Both the position numbers and the translations under genes were made by a program. The notes below the pieces were generated by a model. That model did not search any database. It was not told the DNA's origin and saw only the letters and a program-made list of their open reading frames with translations. DNA of 64,000 nt from contig NZ_BMDV01000001.1 of NCBI RefSeq assembly GCF_014636095.1, positions 248,001 through 312,000 on the forward strand, read 5' to 3'. Of the stretch, positions 8,295 through 18,704 are shown one piece after another; within the stretch, counting starts at the first letter, position 1; the number at the start of each line of letters is the position of its first letter. This DNA comes from Acinetobacter modestus (GTDB lineage Bacteria > Pseudomonadota > Gammaproteobacteria > Pseudomonadales > Moraxellaceae).

Positions 8295-8756
8295 ATATTT
8301 TAACCATCCGTCAATATGTTTTCTTTGTGGATCATGATGGGTCCAATGAATCACACCGCCTTTTGGGCTATATTCATATTCACCAAAAAACTCAAGCTGA
8401 TCACCTTTTTTAAGCCCGTCTATTCTTGGGGCTAAATCAATATTATGTGCAATCAAAACCGTTAAACCATTCTCAAGTTTAAGAATCATTTTCTGATGTT
8501 TTGAACCTTGATTGTCATCTGGCAAAACTGCTTTCACAATACCCTGTGCTTGAACTTGAATATTGCTTCTTTGCTGTTGATAAGCCTGCATGATCTTGTC
8601 TTGATCATCGACAGAAATATTAGTATTCGAAACTGAAGTTTGTGTGTTACTGCTAGTAATTCTAGTATTTTGCTTTTCTTTAAAATCAAAACCCAAATAG
8701 GCTGCAAGCAACAAAATGATTACTACAAGAATCAGATTATTTATTTTAGTTTTCAT
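8274..8756 (-). CDS. DUF3465 domain-containing protein
   Basis: From the ATG at 8756, with AGGAAA seven bases upstream, the product is 160 residues. An earlier in-frame start would add 13 residues and lacks a ribosome site. Residues 6-22 form a membrane anchor or signal segment. A polar Ser/Asn/Thr linker follows, then the DUF3465 domain, recognised by GSKHQKMILKL, LIAHNIDLAPRI and GGVIHWTHHDP. The domain has an OB-like pattern and conserved His residues, but no function is established. It is probably periplasmic and anchored in the inner membrane. Confidence 0.85.
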   Translation of the reverse strand: MKTKINNLILVVIILLLAAYLGFDFKEKQNTRITSSNTQTSVSNTNISVDDQDKIMQAYQQQRSNIQVQAQGIVKAVLPDDNQGSKHQKMILKLENGLTVLIAHNIDLAPRIDGLKKGDQLEFFGEYEYSPKGGVIHWTHHDPQRKHIDGWLKYKGKIYQ

Positions 8757-8843
8757 CGCAAATTTCCTGACTAAATCCAGATAACAAAATGCCAATCAAG
8801 TTGATTGGCATTTCAGTTCTTGTCGAACTAAATCAATCGCCAT

Positions 8844-10259
8844 TTAAAACAAACGATTCATACCATTCAAAGCTGCTACACGATATGCTTCTGCCATCGT
8901 TGGATAGTTGAATGTCGTTTCAACGAAGTACTTCAATGTATTGTTTGGACTATGCATCACCACTTGCCCAATGTGAATAATCTCTGCCGCATTATTACCA
9001 AAGCAGTGAATACCCAGTACTTCTAAAGTATCGCGATGGAACAAGATTTTTAATTCACCGACAGTATCACCCGTAATTTGGGCACGAGCTAGATGACGGA
9101 ATGAAGCCTGACCTACTTCATAAGGTACTTTTTCTTCAGTTAATTGCTGCTCGTTCTTACCAATTGAAGAAATTTCTGGGATTGTATAAATACCTGTTGG
9201 TACATCTTTAATTGGCTTAACATTTTTTTCACCAACCATATTTGCACCTGCACAACGACCTTGGTCATAAGCAGCCGATGCAAGTGATGGCCAACCAATA
9301 ACATCCCCTGCAGCATAGATGTTATCAACTTCAGTTTGGTATTGATCATTGACCATCAACTGGCCACGGTTATTCGGTGTTAAACCGACATTTTCCAAAC
9401 CAAGACCATCTGTATTACCAGAACGACCGTTGCACCATAAAATGGCATCAGCTTTAATCTTCTTACCGCTCAGCAAATGTAAAACCACATGATCATCGAA
9501 AGTTTCTAAGCGATCGATTTGTTCATTGTGACGAATCAATACTCCTTGCTCACGCAAGTGATATGACAATGCATCAGCGATTTCATCATCAAGGTAGCTT
9601 AAAAGCTTTTGCTGAGTGTTGATCAAATCAACTTTATGATCTAGACCAATAAAAATCGATGCGTATTCGCAACCGATCACACCAGCACCGTAAATAATGA
9701 TTTTTTGAATTGAATAATCCAAATCAAGAATTTTGTCAGAATCAAAAACACGAGGATGGTTAAAGTCCAAACCTTGTGGCTGATAAGGACGGCTACCCGT
9801 TGCAATCACAATTTGTTTACAGATGATGGTATCTTTTATGCCATCTTGACCAAAAATGAGTACGGTATTTTTATCTTGGATATATGCACGTCCATGAAAA
9901 ACATCAATCTTATTGCGATCATAAAAACGTGTATGAGTATCAACTTGCTGTTGAATCACTTTATGCGCGTTGCGTAACACTTGTTTCATGGTGAATTGTT
10001 TCCATTCACCTACTTTTTGAAACATTGGATCACGCTGATAACGGATGATACTAGAAACTGTTTGACGTAAGGCTTTACTTGGAATTGTACCTACATGTGC
10101 ACAGTTACCACCGAGTTGATCACGTACATCGACGATTGCTACTTTTCTACCTGCTTTAGCTAGCTTCATTGCCGCGCCTTCACCAGCTGGGCCAGAACCG
10201 AGAATGACTGCATCAAATTTTACAACATTCCCACCAACGACCTCTTTCTTACGTGGCAT
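8844..10259 (-). CDS. sthA: Soluble pyridine nucleotide transhydrogenase SthA
   Basis: SthA is an FAD enzyme that transfers hydride between NADPH and NAD+, balancing the two pools in the cytoplasm. The 471 residues align throughout with E. coli SthA from memory: FAD fingerprint [11 protein letters not shown] (about 21-31), second Rossmann motif [11 protein letters not shown], and C-terminal [16 protein letters not shown]. The segment [13 protein letters not shown] has only the first Cys of the disulfide pair found in related reductases, with Thr at the second. This is the known SthA state and argues against a disulfide reductase. AAGGAG precedes the ATG. It is divergent from lipA. Confidence 0.96.
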   Translation of the reverse strand: MPRKKEVVGGNVVKFDAVILGSGPAGEGAAMKLAKAGRKVAIVDVRDQLGGNCAHVGTIPSKALRQTVSSIIRYQRDPMFQKVGEWKQFTMKQVLRNAHKVIQQQVDTHTRFYDRNKIDVFHGRAYIQDKNTVLIFGQDGIKDTIICKQIVIATGSRPYQPQGLDFNHPRVFDSDKILDLDYSIQKIIIYGAGVIGCEYASIFIGLDHKVDLINTQQKLLSYLDDEIADALSYHLREQGVLIRHNEQIDRLETFDDHVVLHLLSGKKIKADAILWCNGRSGNTDGLGLENVGLTPNNRGQLMVNDQYQTEVDNIYAAGDVIGWPSLASAAYDQGRCAGANMVGEKNVKPIKDVPTGIYTIPEISSIGKNEQQLTEEKVPYEVGQASFRHLARAQITGDTVGELKILFHRDTLEVLGIHCFGNNAAEIIHIGQVVMHSPNNTLKYFVETTFNYPTMAEAYRVAALNGMNRLF

Positions 10260-10450
10260 TCAAAGCTCCTTTATCTCTTAGCTGTTTACTTCTATATATA
10301 TGATAACTAATATGCTATGGGTTGATGTATTTCTCAACCATATATTTTTATATATTCACATTTTCAAAATGAATACCTATTTCATCCTATAAACCTATAA
10401 ATTTGACTATAATAATCGAATATCTCAAGCAATAGGTTGTAGAAAATAAG

Positions 10451-11464
10451 ATGTCTGAACACCGTAAACCTGAACAGGGCATAAAACTTCGTGGCGCTGA
10501 AAAAGTCGCTAGAATTCCTGTAAAAGTTATACCTACGGTTGAAGTACCTCGTAAACCAGACTGGATTCGCGTCAAAATGACTGCACCTGAAGAGGTTCAG
10601 CGTATAAAAACAACTCTACGTTCGCAAAAACTCCATACTGTTTGTGAAGAAGCTGCCTGCCCTAACCTTCCAGAGTGTTTTGGTGGTGGTACTGCGACTT
10701 TTATGATTATGGGCGATATTTGTACTCGTCGCTGTCCTTTCTGTGACGTTGCTCATGGTCGACCAAATGCACTTGATCCTGATGAACCTCGTCATATGGC
10801 GGAAACTATTTCAAACTTGGGTTTGAAATATGCAGTTATCACCTCTGTAGATCGTGATGATCTTTTAGATGGCGGTGCTCAACACTTTGTGGATTGTATT
10901 AAAGAAGCTCGCGCACTCAGTCCAAAAACTTTATTAGAAATTTTAGTTCCTGATTTCCGTGGTCGTATGGATATTGCTTTACGCATCATGACAGAATGTC
11001 CACCCGATGTTTTCAATCATAATATCGAGACTGTTCCTCGCTTATACAAAGCAATGCGTCCAGGTTCTGACTATCAACATTCTTTAAATCTTTTAAAAAT
11101 GTTTAAAGAATACTGTCCTGATGTGCCAACCAAATGTGGTTTGATGGTTGGGATTGGAGAGACAGAAGAAGAAGTGATTGCTTTACTAGATGACCTTCGT
11201 GCACACGACGTAGATTACGTGACCATTGGTCAATATCTACAGCCATCAAAGCAGCATGCACCGATTGATCGCTTTGTAACGCCAGAGGAATTCGAGCGTT
11301 ACGCTGAACATGGTCGAAAATTAGGTTTTAGAAATATTTGGTCAGCGCCAATGGTTCGTTCTAGCTATTTCGCAGATCGTCAATATCACGGCGAACCTGT
11401 CCCAGCAGTACGACGTAAAGTCGATCCTGCAAAGAAAATCACAGTACAAACTGTAGAAGCATAA
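10451..11464 (+). CDS. lipA: Lipoyl synthase LipA (radical SAM)
   Basis: LipA inserts two sulfur atoms into protein-bound octanoyl chains to make lipoyl cofactor. The 337-residue protein carries both iron-sulfur sites: auxiliary cluster Cys65, Cys70 and Cys76 ([12 protein letters not shown]) and radical SAM Cys91, Cys95 and Cys98 (CTRRCPFC). The conserved RSSY with the cluster-ligating Ser is near the C terminus. lipB is not adjacent, so octanoyl transfer must be encoded elsewhere. The divergent neighbour is sthA. A weak terminator-like hairpin follows. Confidence 0.97.
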   Translation: MSEHRKPEQGIKLRGAEKVARIPVKVIPTVEVPRKPDWIRVKMTAPEEVQRIKTTLRSQKLHTVCEEAACPNLPECFGGGTATFMIMGDICTRRCPFCDVAHGRPNALDPDEPRHMAETISNLGLKYAVITSVDRDDLLDGGAQHFVDCIKEARALSPKTLLEILVPDFRGRMDIALRIMTECPPDVFNHNIETVPRLYKAMRPGSDYQHSLNLLKMFKEYCPDVPTKCGLMVGIGETEEEVIALLDDLRAHDVDYVTIGQYLQPSKQHAPIDRFVTPEEFERYAEHGRKLGFRNIWSAPMVRSSYFADRQYHGEPVPAVRRKVDPAKKITVQTVEA

Positions 11465-11830
11465 GCCTCAATATATCGGGAGAGTTTTTATAATTCTCTC
11501 GATTTTTATTGCGCTATAATTTTATGGTTTACTAGTTAAAGCTCATAAAATGTTTAATAAGCCACACTTTCTTATTAACCGTGAAATTGACGTGAATAAT
11601 TACAACTCAAAACTGAATTACCAAAAAAACACTTAAAAACATTAGTTTACTTTAAATATCAGTCTTCTTATTCTTAATAAAGCTAATACAGAAATTAAGA
11701 TTAATCATCTGTTATATCGAGATGAAAATTTTTCTTTAAATGTATTCATCTTGCAGGAAACTCAAATCTAAATTTATAAGGGATAGTTTAAGAGTTTCTC
11801 ATAAACAAAAAATTAAATTAGGATTAAAAA
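11465..11830. other. Intergenic region between lipA and the DUF4394 lipoprotein gene
   Basis: These 366 bp are AT-rich and hold no credible gene. The left end has the lipA terminator-like hairpin. The right end should carry the promoter and leader of the DUF4394 gene, whose ribosome site is TTAGGA just before its ATG. Confidence 0.5.
11480..11506 (+). terminator. Weak terminator-like hairpin after lipA
   Basis: GAGAG (11480-11484) pairs with CTCTC (11496-11500) across an 11-base AT loop, followed by GATTTTTATT. The stem is short, so confidence is moderate. Confidence 0.5.
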
Positions 11831-13534
11831 ATGAATAACAAGATATCAGTACTGAGTACAGCGATCGTCACTAGCCTTATATTGTTAGGATGTAATAATG
11901 ATTCAAACAATGACACTGAGACGACAAATACTAATACAGGTGACACTTTAATCTTAACAAGCAACGGTATGATCAGTTCAATTGATCGAATGATGCCGAA
12001 TAAAATCGTGTCGAATCTTAAAATTACAGGTCTACAAACAGATGATGAGCTCGTTGGAATAGATTATCGTCCGAAAGATGGGAAACTTTATGCGGTGGGA
12101 TTATTAGGTAATATCTACACTTTGAATCCTGCAACTGGTTCAGCCACTTTTATAAAAAAATTAATGGCTGACCCTACTGATACGACTGATGGAAATGCAG
12201 CATTTACTAAGATTTTAGGCGATGCAAATCTGATTACTGTGAACTTCAATCCAGTTGCAGATCGTTTGAGGGTTATTACAAATACGGGACAAAACCTTCG
12301 AATTAATGTGGATACTGGCGCCACGATTACAGATGGCTCTATCAAATTATCAGAAAGCAACCCTACCATTGTCGCTGGCGCGTATAGCAATGCATTTGCA
12401 GGAACTGGATCTACCAAACTCTATAGCATTGATCAAAATAGTGATCGAATTTATATCCAAAATGCGAATGCTGGAACATTAGGAGTTTCTGCTGCGTTGG
12501 GAACAGATATAAACATTAACGGCGGTGGTGGATTTGACATAGATCCTGTAACTAACGTCGGTTTCGCAGCACTAAAACTCAATACTGGTGCTTATAAATT
12601 CTTTCAACTCAATCTAGCAAATGTAGGAACAAGCAATGATGCCATTTTTGCATCTGGTGACCTAAATAGTAACTTTAATAGCATGGGAATTCGCGGTATC
12701 GCATTAAAAAGAGCAAGTGATGCCACCGCTCAAGCTTATGGATTGACCGCCAATAATAAATTATTGAATTTTGCTTTAAATAATCCAAATGCGGTTATGG
12801 AGAAAACCATCACAGGTTTACTCGTTGATGAGAAATTTATTGGAATTGATTACAGACTCAGAACCACTACGACCAATTCTGGAAAACTTTATGGTCTTAC
12901 CAATAAAGCAAACTTGTATACTATAAATACAGATACAGGAATGGCTAACCTGATCACTTCACTTAAACCTGCGATGGGTAGTAGTTTCACAACATTAGAT
13001 GGAACAAGTTTTGCCGTTGACTTTAACCCTACTGCAGACAGACTAAGAGTGATCAGTGATTCTGGACAAAATCTAAGAATTAACGTAGATACAGGTGAAA
13101 CATTCAAGGATGTAAATATTGGCGGAATTGCTGATGCTAAAGTCACTGCAGCAGCATATACCAATAGTTTTGCAACACCAGTTTCAACGCTTGCTACTGA
13201 ACTATTTGATTTAAATCAAACAGGTAATACCTTAACTAAGCAAAATCCTCCAAACAATGGCACTTTAAATCTCATCGGCAACTTAGGAATCAACCTAGGC
13301 ATGGATAATGGTTTTGATATTGCGGGTGGTGATAATGGCTTAGCTTTAGCAGCAGTCTCAGGTACTTCTGGACCTTCAGTGTTATATCGTATTGATCTAA
13401 ATAGTGATACTACAATTACAACTCCAAGAGCACGTTTAGCAATTAATGTGGATGGAACACCTAATCTAAATGCCTCGACTATAGGAAGTAATAGCACTCC
13501 GCCTGTAATCGATTTAGCAATCTTATTCAAATAG
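11831..13534 (+). CDS. DUF4394 lipoprotein with two tandem domains
   Basis: The 567-residue product begins with a lipoprotein signal: lipobox LLGC with Cys21, followed by Asn, which favours the outer membrane. Two DUF4394 domains of about 255 residues each follow. Each has a VGIDYR or IGIDYR block, then a nearly identical FNP(V/T)ADRLRVI stretch and GQNLRINVDTG, near residues 140-170 and 395-425. The pattern suggests a beta-propeller-like repeat. The function of DUF4394 is not established. The two copies differ widely at DNA level, so the duplication is old. A strong terminator follows. Confidence 0.88.
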   Translation: MNNKISVLSTAIVTSLILLGCNNDSNNDTETTNTNTGDTLILTSNGMISSIDRMMPNKIVSNLKITGLQTDDELVGIDYRPKDGKLYAVGLLGNIYTLNPATGSATFIKKLMADPTDTTDGNAAFTKILGDANLITVNFNPVADRLRVITNTGQNLRINVDTGATITDGSIKLSESNPTIVAGAYSNAFAGTGSTKLYSIDQNSDRIYIQNANAGTLGVSAALGTDININGGGGFDIDPVTNVGFAALKLNTGAYKFFQLNLANVGTSNDAIFASGDLNSNFNSMGIRGIALKRASDATAQAYGLTANNKLLNFALNNPNAVMEKTITGLLVDEKFIGIDYRLRTTTTNSGKLYGLTNKANLYTINTDTGMANLITSLKPAMGSSFTTLDGTSFAVDFNPTADRLRVISDSGQNLRINVDTGETFKDVNIGGIADAKVTAAAYTNSFATPVSTLATELFDLNQTGNTLTKQNPPNNGTLNLIGNLGINLGMDNGFDIAGGDNGLALAAVSGTSGPSVLYRIDLNSDTTITTPRARLAINVDGTPNLNASTIGSNSTPPVIDLAILFK

Positions 13535-13540
13535 ATAATA

Positions 13541-13571
13541 AAAAACCGCATCAAATGATGCGGTTTTTTTT
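13541..13571. terminator. Bidirectional terminator
   Basis: CCGCATC/GATGCGG (13546-13552 and 13557-13563) with AAAT loop is flanked by an A run and a T run, so it can stop the DUF4394 gene and the convergent KAS III-type gene. Confidence 0.9.
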
Positions 13572-13583
13572 AAATTCAGATAA

Positions 13584-14690
13584 TCAAGCAATATGCTTTT
13601 GTACAATAATTGAACCTACAGAATAACCAGCCCCAAAAGAAGAAATCACAGCATATTCGCCATTATTGACTTGCTCACCTGTACGATGCATCGCAATAAT
13701 TACGCCTGCTGAAGATGTATTAGCAAACTCATCTAAAATAATAGGTGCGCGTTCTAAATCAGCTTCTTTACCCACAACGAGTTTTAAAATGAGTTCATTC
13801 ATATTCGCATTGGCTTGATGCAACCAGAAACGCTTAACTTGCTCAGGAGTTAATTCAAGTTTTTCTAACTGTGCAGTAATGATTTTTGCAACCAATGGGC
13901 AAACTTCTTTAAAGACTTTACGACCATCTTGGCGGAACAATTTGTCATCAACCACAGCATCTTCACTACGGTTTAAGAAACCAAAGTTATTACGAATATT
14001 ATTTGAGAACTGAGTAAACAAATGAATATCTAGGATTTCATAGCCTGATTTAGTTTCAGTTTCTTCGATAATTGAAGCCGTTGCAACATCACCGAAAATG
14101 AAATGTGCGTCACGAGTACGGTAGTCTAAATGACCTGAGGTAATTTCAACATTGAGTAATAATACACGGCGTGCGCCACATTTCACTGCATCATAGGCTT
14201 GCTTCAAACCAAAAGTTGCAGCAGAACAAGCCACATTCATGTCATAAGCATAACCTTGGATACCCAAAGCTGACTGAATTTCAATTGCAACCGCTGGGTA
14301 GGCACGTTGCATATTTGAACAAGCTAAGATGACAACATCGATGTCTTCTGCGGTAACACCTGCATTTTCCATCGCTTGTTTTGCAGCAATTACGCCCCAC
14401 TCCGCTTGAAGTGAAAGTTCATCATTACTACGCTCTTGTAAACGTGGACGTAAGCGCTTTGGATCAAGAATACCCGATTTTTCGACCACATAACGACGTT
14501 GGATACCAGAAGCTTTTTCAATAAATTCCGGGCTTGAACCACGTAATGCTTCGATCTCGCCAGCAGCAATTTGCTCAGCATTTTCTTGATTAAATTGTTC
14601 TACATAAGCATTTAAACTTTCAACCAACTCTTCATTAGAAATAGATTCGGTTGGGTGAAATAACCCTGTACCTGTTATACGAATGCCCAT
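13584..14690 (-). CDS. Beta-ketoacyl-ACP synthase III-type protein (FabH-like)
   Basis: This thiolase-fold condensing enzyme is 368 residues, about 50 longer than E. coli FabH. The extra residues (about 25-95) form a charged insertion after the N-terminal strand. The catalytic triad of the KAS III family is present: Cys155 in [10 protein letters not shown], His in [11 protein letters not shown] and Asn in FANTSSAGV. The length and insertion fit the KAS III group that takes longer acyl-CoA substrates, but substrate specificity cannot be read from sequence. Its ATG lies 46 bp after hrpA with CAGGAG upstream, so the two may be co-transcribed. Confidence 0.88.
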   Translation of the reverse strand: MGIRITGTGLFHPTESISNEELVESLNAYVEQFNQENAEQIAAGEIEALRGSSPEFIEKASGIQRRYVVEKSGILDPKRLRPRLQERSNDELSLQAEWGVIAAKQAMENAGVTAEDIDVVILACSNMQRAYPAVAIEIQSALGIQGYAYDMNVACSAATFGLKQAYDAVKCGARRVLLLNVEITSGHLDYRTRDAHFIFGDVATASIIEETETKSGYEILDIHLFTQFSNNIRNNFGFLNRSEDAVVDDKLFRQDGRKVFKEVCPLVAKIITAQLEKLELTPEQVKRFWLHQANANMNELILKLVVGKEADLERAPIILDEFANTSSAGVIIAMHRTGEQVNNGEYAVISSFGAGYSVGSIIVQKHIA

Positions 14691-14736
14691 GTAAAACTCC
14701 TGTAAAGAATGCTTCTAACTTTCATTATTGCTCAGT

Positions 14737-17700
14737 TTAACCGATTGCTAATCGATCCCATAGTTTTTGCAATCTAGTTGGTGAAATTGGCATCTTTGTT
14801 TTCATTGGTTGAGAAAACAAGGAAATTCTAAGTTCTTCCAACATCAAATACAATTCTTTGATTTTAGGATCATTTTTAAATTTAAATACTTTGTCCATCC
14901 ATGGATCGACATCGTCAATTGCTGCGAGGTCACGTTGTAGATTATTGGGCAAACGATCCAAACGCAATAGCAATGCTTTTAAAAACCGTGGGTATTCCTG
15001 CCAAATCTCAACAGGTTTACTGTAGACAAAGTTCGCTAATGACATTAAATCAAGTTGGTCTTCTATGTCATCTACACTTCGACCAAAGATATCCTGATCT
15101 AAAACCAATAACTCGCGACGAATTTGCTGCCATTGAGTAAAAATCTCAGTAATATCAATTAAAACTTTTTGACCATCTGCCAAGAATTGCTTTTTTACAT
15201 CAGCCATTAGCTGATTAAATTCCGCTGTATCTTTAGGCAAAGTTTTTATTGAAACTTGTAAAGTTGCATAAACCAGCATTTGTTCCAACTTCGCCCGATC
15301 GCCTAAAGGCGAATATGCCAAAGCTAATGGTTTGGAAATCTGTTTTTTCAATTGACGGATTAAATCCCCCAATTGCATATGTAAAAGACGAATCACACCT
15401 TCACGATGTTGTTTAATTGCTTCATCTTGATCATTAAAGGTTTGAATCACCACACCCGACTCATCTTTAACATCAAGTTCAGCAAAAACTTTACTTGGAA
15501 CCAAAGCCTGATATTGCTTTACGACCACACCCGTGACTTTTTGAGACGCTTCAAATACAAAATTTTCAGGAAAAGTCTGGAACTCACCCTTTTGCTGCTT
15601 CACAGGACGATGAGTTTCGACACGACAACGCGCTTTGAGTTCATCTAAATCACGTCCTTGCGCAATGAGTTTGCCTTTTTCATCCACAACTTTAATAAAA
15701 GGTACAAGATATTGATCAATTCGTTCAAAAGAAAAATCTTTTTCTGTAATTTGCTCACCACGCAGAGCAAAAGCTAAATAACTAAATAAGTGCTCACGTA
15801 AATGTACTGCATCAACACCTTGCATCAGTTTTTTCGCAGTATCTGGAATCGGGACTAAATTACGACGTTTGTCTTTAGGCAACGCCTTGAGCAAAGCCTC
15901 AATTAAATCCTGACGCCATCCAGGAATCCCCCATGACCATTGCTTTTCATCTACTTGTGGCAAAGCCTGCACAGGAATTTTAACCGTTGCACCATCTTCA
16001 TCATGACTTGGATCAAAACGATAACTCGCAGCCAAACGCAATTGTCCATTATGTAAATAATCTGGGAATTGCTGTGTGGTTGGCCGATCATTCATCCATA
16101 AAGCATCGTCTTCTACAAAAAGATAACGCGGATGATCTGGCTCTACTGTTGCACGCCAATCTTCAAAACTACTGCGGCTGGCAATTTCCTCTGGCACTTT
16201 TTCAGCATAAAATTGATAAATAGTTTCTTCATCGACCACTAAATCACGACGACGCAATTTATCTTCAACACGCTCAACTTCTTCAAGCTTCAATAAATTG
16301 TGCTTTAAAAACGGTGGAGTAATACCCAAATTACCAGTCGTTAAGGCATCCCGTAAAAAGATTTCATGTGCCGCGGCTTGATCAACTTTCTCAAAATTCA
16401 CCATACGTTTTGGTTCAATAATTAAACCAAACAATGAAATTTGCGCATAGGCATTCACAATGCCTGCTTTTTTCGACCAATGTGGTTCGAAATAGTGATA
16501 TTTCAATAGGTCACGTGCAGCTAATAAAATCCATTCAGGATCAATTTTTGCCAAAGTGCGTAAATACACTTGAGAAGTTTCCACCATCTCAAATGCCATC
16601 ACCCAAGCAGTATTGGTCTTATGCAGCGTACTGGCAGGAAATACTTTGGCTTTCTGCTGACGTACCGCCATAAAAGTATTACGTTCATCGGTTTTATTGG
16701 CGATAAATGAAAGTAAACCCGTTAACAAAGCACGATGTAAATTTTCATAATTGGCTGCCTTTTCATTAAAGCTCAACTTTAATCCTTCAGCCAATTCAAC
16801 TAATTGTTGATGAGTTTGCTTCCATTCCCGTAAACGTAACCAACTTAAAAAATGTTGACGCGCAAATTGACGGCGCTTGTTTTCAGACTGCGTATCAGGA
16901 CTAGTTTGGAGCGTATTCCAAAGTTTTAAATAGAATAAAAAATCTGAATCCGCTTCTTTGAATAAGGCATGCTTCTGATCGGCTTGCATTTGTTTATCGG
17001 CAGGTCGTTCTCGTGGATCTTGAATCGCTAAAGCACTGACAATAATCAATGTTTCTTTCAGAACACCAAAATGAGCGCCACCAATAAGCATACGTGCTAA
17101 TCGTGGATCAATCGGCATGCGTGCCATCATTTGACCGACTTTAGTTAAATCATTTTTACGTTCGCTTAATGCACCCAACTCAATCAAAAGCTTGCGCCCA
17201 TCATTAACCAAACGGAAATCAGGCGGCTCAATAAAGTCAAAATCTTCTAAACTACCTAAACCAAGACTTTGCATCTGCAAAATAACAGAAGCTAAGTTAG
17301 TTCGTTTAATTTCAGGTTCGGTAAACTCAGGACGACTTAGAAAATCTTCTTCACTGTATAAACGAATACAAACACCCGCAGCAATACGACCACAACGACC
17401 TTTACGCTGATTGGCTGCTGCCTGTGAAATCGCTTCAATCGGTAAGCGCTGCACACGTGAACGGTAGTTATAACGTGAAATACGGGCAAAACCGCTATCG
17501 ATCACATAACGAATATTAGGAACGGTTAATGCTGTTTCAGCAACGTTGGTTGCAATAATGATACGGCGACCTTTACCGCTTGGACTGAAAATCTTTTGCT
17601 GCTCGGCGAGTGCCAAACGTGCATATAAAGGCAACACTTCAGTATGCCGAGGACCATACTTCTGTAAGGTTTCTTGTAATTCTCGGATTTCTTGCTCAGT

Positions 17701-18591
17701 GCTGGCAAAAATCAATATATCAGCATGTTCTGGATGCCCTTTACTCTCAGCATCAGCAAAACACTCTTCGACCGCTTGTACAACAGCACGTGGTAAGTTC
17801 TCTTCAAAATCATCAAACTCATCATCATCGCTACCAATAATACTGAGTTCCGAAATTGGACGATAACGTACTTCAACAGGGAAGCTGCGCCCTTCTACTT
17901 CAAAAATCGGTGCATCATTAAAGTATTGGCTAAAACGATTTACATCTAAAGTCGCTGACGTCACGATTACTTTTAAATCAGGACGCTTTGGTAATAACTG
18001 TTTGAGATAACCCATGATGAAATCGATATTCAGTGAACGTTCATGGGCTTCATCAATAATGATGGTATCGTATTTTGAAAGGAAGCGGTCGTTAGTCAAC
18101 TCAGCCAGCAAAATACCATCCGTCATCAAACGCACGATAGAGTCCTGCGATCCCTGCTCATTAAAACGGATTTTAAAGCCAATCGCCTCACCTAGTTTCT
18201 GCCCAACTTCTTCTGCAATACGTTGTGAGACACTGCGAGCAGCTAAACGTCTCGGCTGAGTATGCCCAATCATCCCAGTGAGACCACGACCAGCAAGCAT
18301 AGCAATTTGTGGTAACTGCGTAGTTTTACCCGAACCCGTTTCACCCGCCACAATAATCACTTGATGCTTTTGTATTGCGTCAATCAAACGATCTGCATAC
18401 TGAGTAACAGGTAAATCTTGATTGAGCTTAATTTGGGGAATGCGCGCTAAGCGTTGTTTGACTTTGTCATTTGACTGTTGAAAAAGTTTTTCTATTTCCG
18501 CTGTTTCTGTTTTTTTATCTTTGCGCAGTCGATTTAAACGGTGGCGGTCACGTGCCATAACCCATTGATCTACATTTAAATGACTCTGCAC
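14737..18591 (-). CDS. hrpA: ATP-dependent RNA helicase HrpA
   Basis: HrpA is a DEAH-box helicase; in E. coli it acts in mRNA processing and rescue of stalled ribosomes. The 1284 residues match the very long family length (about 1300). Walker A GETGSGKTT is at about 83-91 and DEAH at 180-183, with SAT (motif III) near 212 and QRKGRCGRIAAG (motif VI) near 405-416. These are followed by HA2, OB and the long HrpA-specific C-terminal region. The KAS III-type gene follows on the same strand. Confidence 0.96.
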   Translation of the reverse strand: MQSHLNVDQWVMARDRHRLNRLRKDKKTETAEIEKLFQQSNDKVKQRLARIPQIKLNQDLPVTQYADRLIDAIQKHQVIIVAGETGSGKTTQLPQIAMLAGRGLTGMIGHTQPRRLAARSVSQRIAEEVGQKLGEAIGFKIRFNEQGSQDSIVRLMTDGILLAELTNDRFLSKYDTIIIDEAHERSLNIDFIMGYLKQLLPKRPDLKVIVTSATLDVNRFSQYFNDAPIFEVEGRSFPVEVRYRPISELSIIGSDDDEFDDFEENLPRAVVQAVEECFADAESKGHPEHADILIFASTEQEIRELQETLQKYGPRHTEVLPLYARLALAEQQKIFSPSGKGRRIIIATNVAETALTVPNIRYVIDSGFARISRYNYRSRVQRLPIEAISQAAANQRKGRCGRIAAGVCIRLYSEEDFLSRPEFTEPEIKRTNLASVILQMQSLGLGSLEDFDFIEPPDFRLVNDGRKLLIELGALSERKNDLTKVGQMMARMPIDPRLARMLIGGAHFGVLKETLIIVSALAIQDPRERPADKQMQADQKHALFKEADSDFLFYLKLWNTLQTSPDTQSENKRRQFARQHFLSWLRLREWKQTHQQLVELAEGLKLSFNEKAANYENLHRALLTGLLSFIANKTDERNTFMAVRQQKAKVFPASTLHKTNTAWVMAFEMVETSQVYLRTLAKIDPEWILLAARDLLKYHYFEPHWSKKAGIVNAYAQISLFGLIIEPKRMVNFEKVDQAAAHEIFLRDALTTGNLGITPPFLKHNLLKLEEVERVEDKLRRRDLVVDEETIYQFYAEKVPEEIASRSSFEDWRATVEPDHPRYLFVEDDALWMNDRPTTQQFPDYLHNGQLRLAASYRFDPSHDEDGATVKIPVQALPQVDEKQWSWGIPGWRQDLIEALLKALPKDKRRNLVPIPDTAKKLMQGVDAVHLREHLFSYLAFALRGEQITEKDFSFERIDQYLVPFIKVVDEKGKLIAQGRDLDELKARCRVETHRPVKQQKGEFQTFPENFVFEASQKVTGVVVKQYQALVPSKVFAELDVKDESGVVIQTFNDQDEAIKQHREGVIRLLHMQLGDLIRQLKKQISKPLALAYSPLGDRAKLEQMLVYATLQVSIKTLPKDTAEFNQLMADVKKQFLADGQKVLIDITEIFTQWQQIRRELLVLDQDIFGRSVDDIEDQLDLMSLANFVYSKPVEIWQEYPRFLKALLLRLDRLPNNLQRDLAAIDDVDPWMDKVFKFKNDPKIKELYLMLEELRISLFSQPMKTKMPISPTRLQKLWDRLAIG

Positions 18592-18657
18592 TGAACAGCT
18601 TTCCTAACAATAAAAATAATCGGCTATTTTACGCCTTAAAGCGATGCTATGCAAAGA

Positions 18658-18692
18658 AACTGCATCAATCTGTTCAGAATATTAATGCAGTT
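18658..18692 (-). terminator. Probable terminator of the sterol desaturase gene
   Basis: AACTGCAT (18658-18665) and ATGCAGTT (18685-18692) form inverted arms with a 19-base interior that can pair partly. On the minus strand the hairpin is followed by TTCTTT, a weak U tract. Confidence 0.45.
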
Positions 18693-18704
18693 GTGTCTTT
18701 ATGC

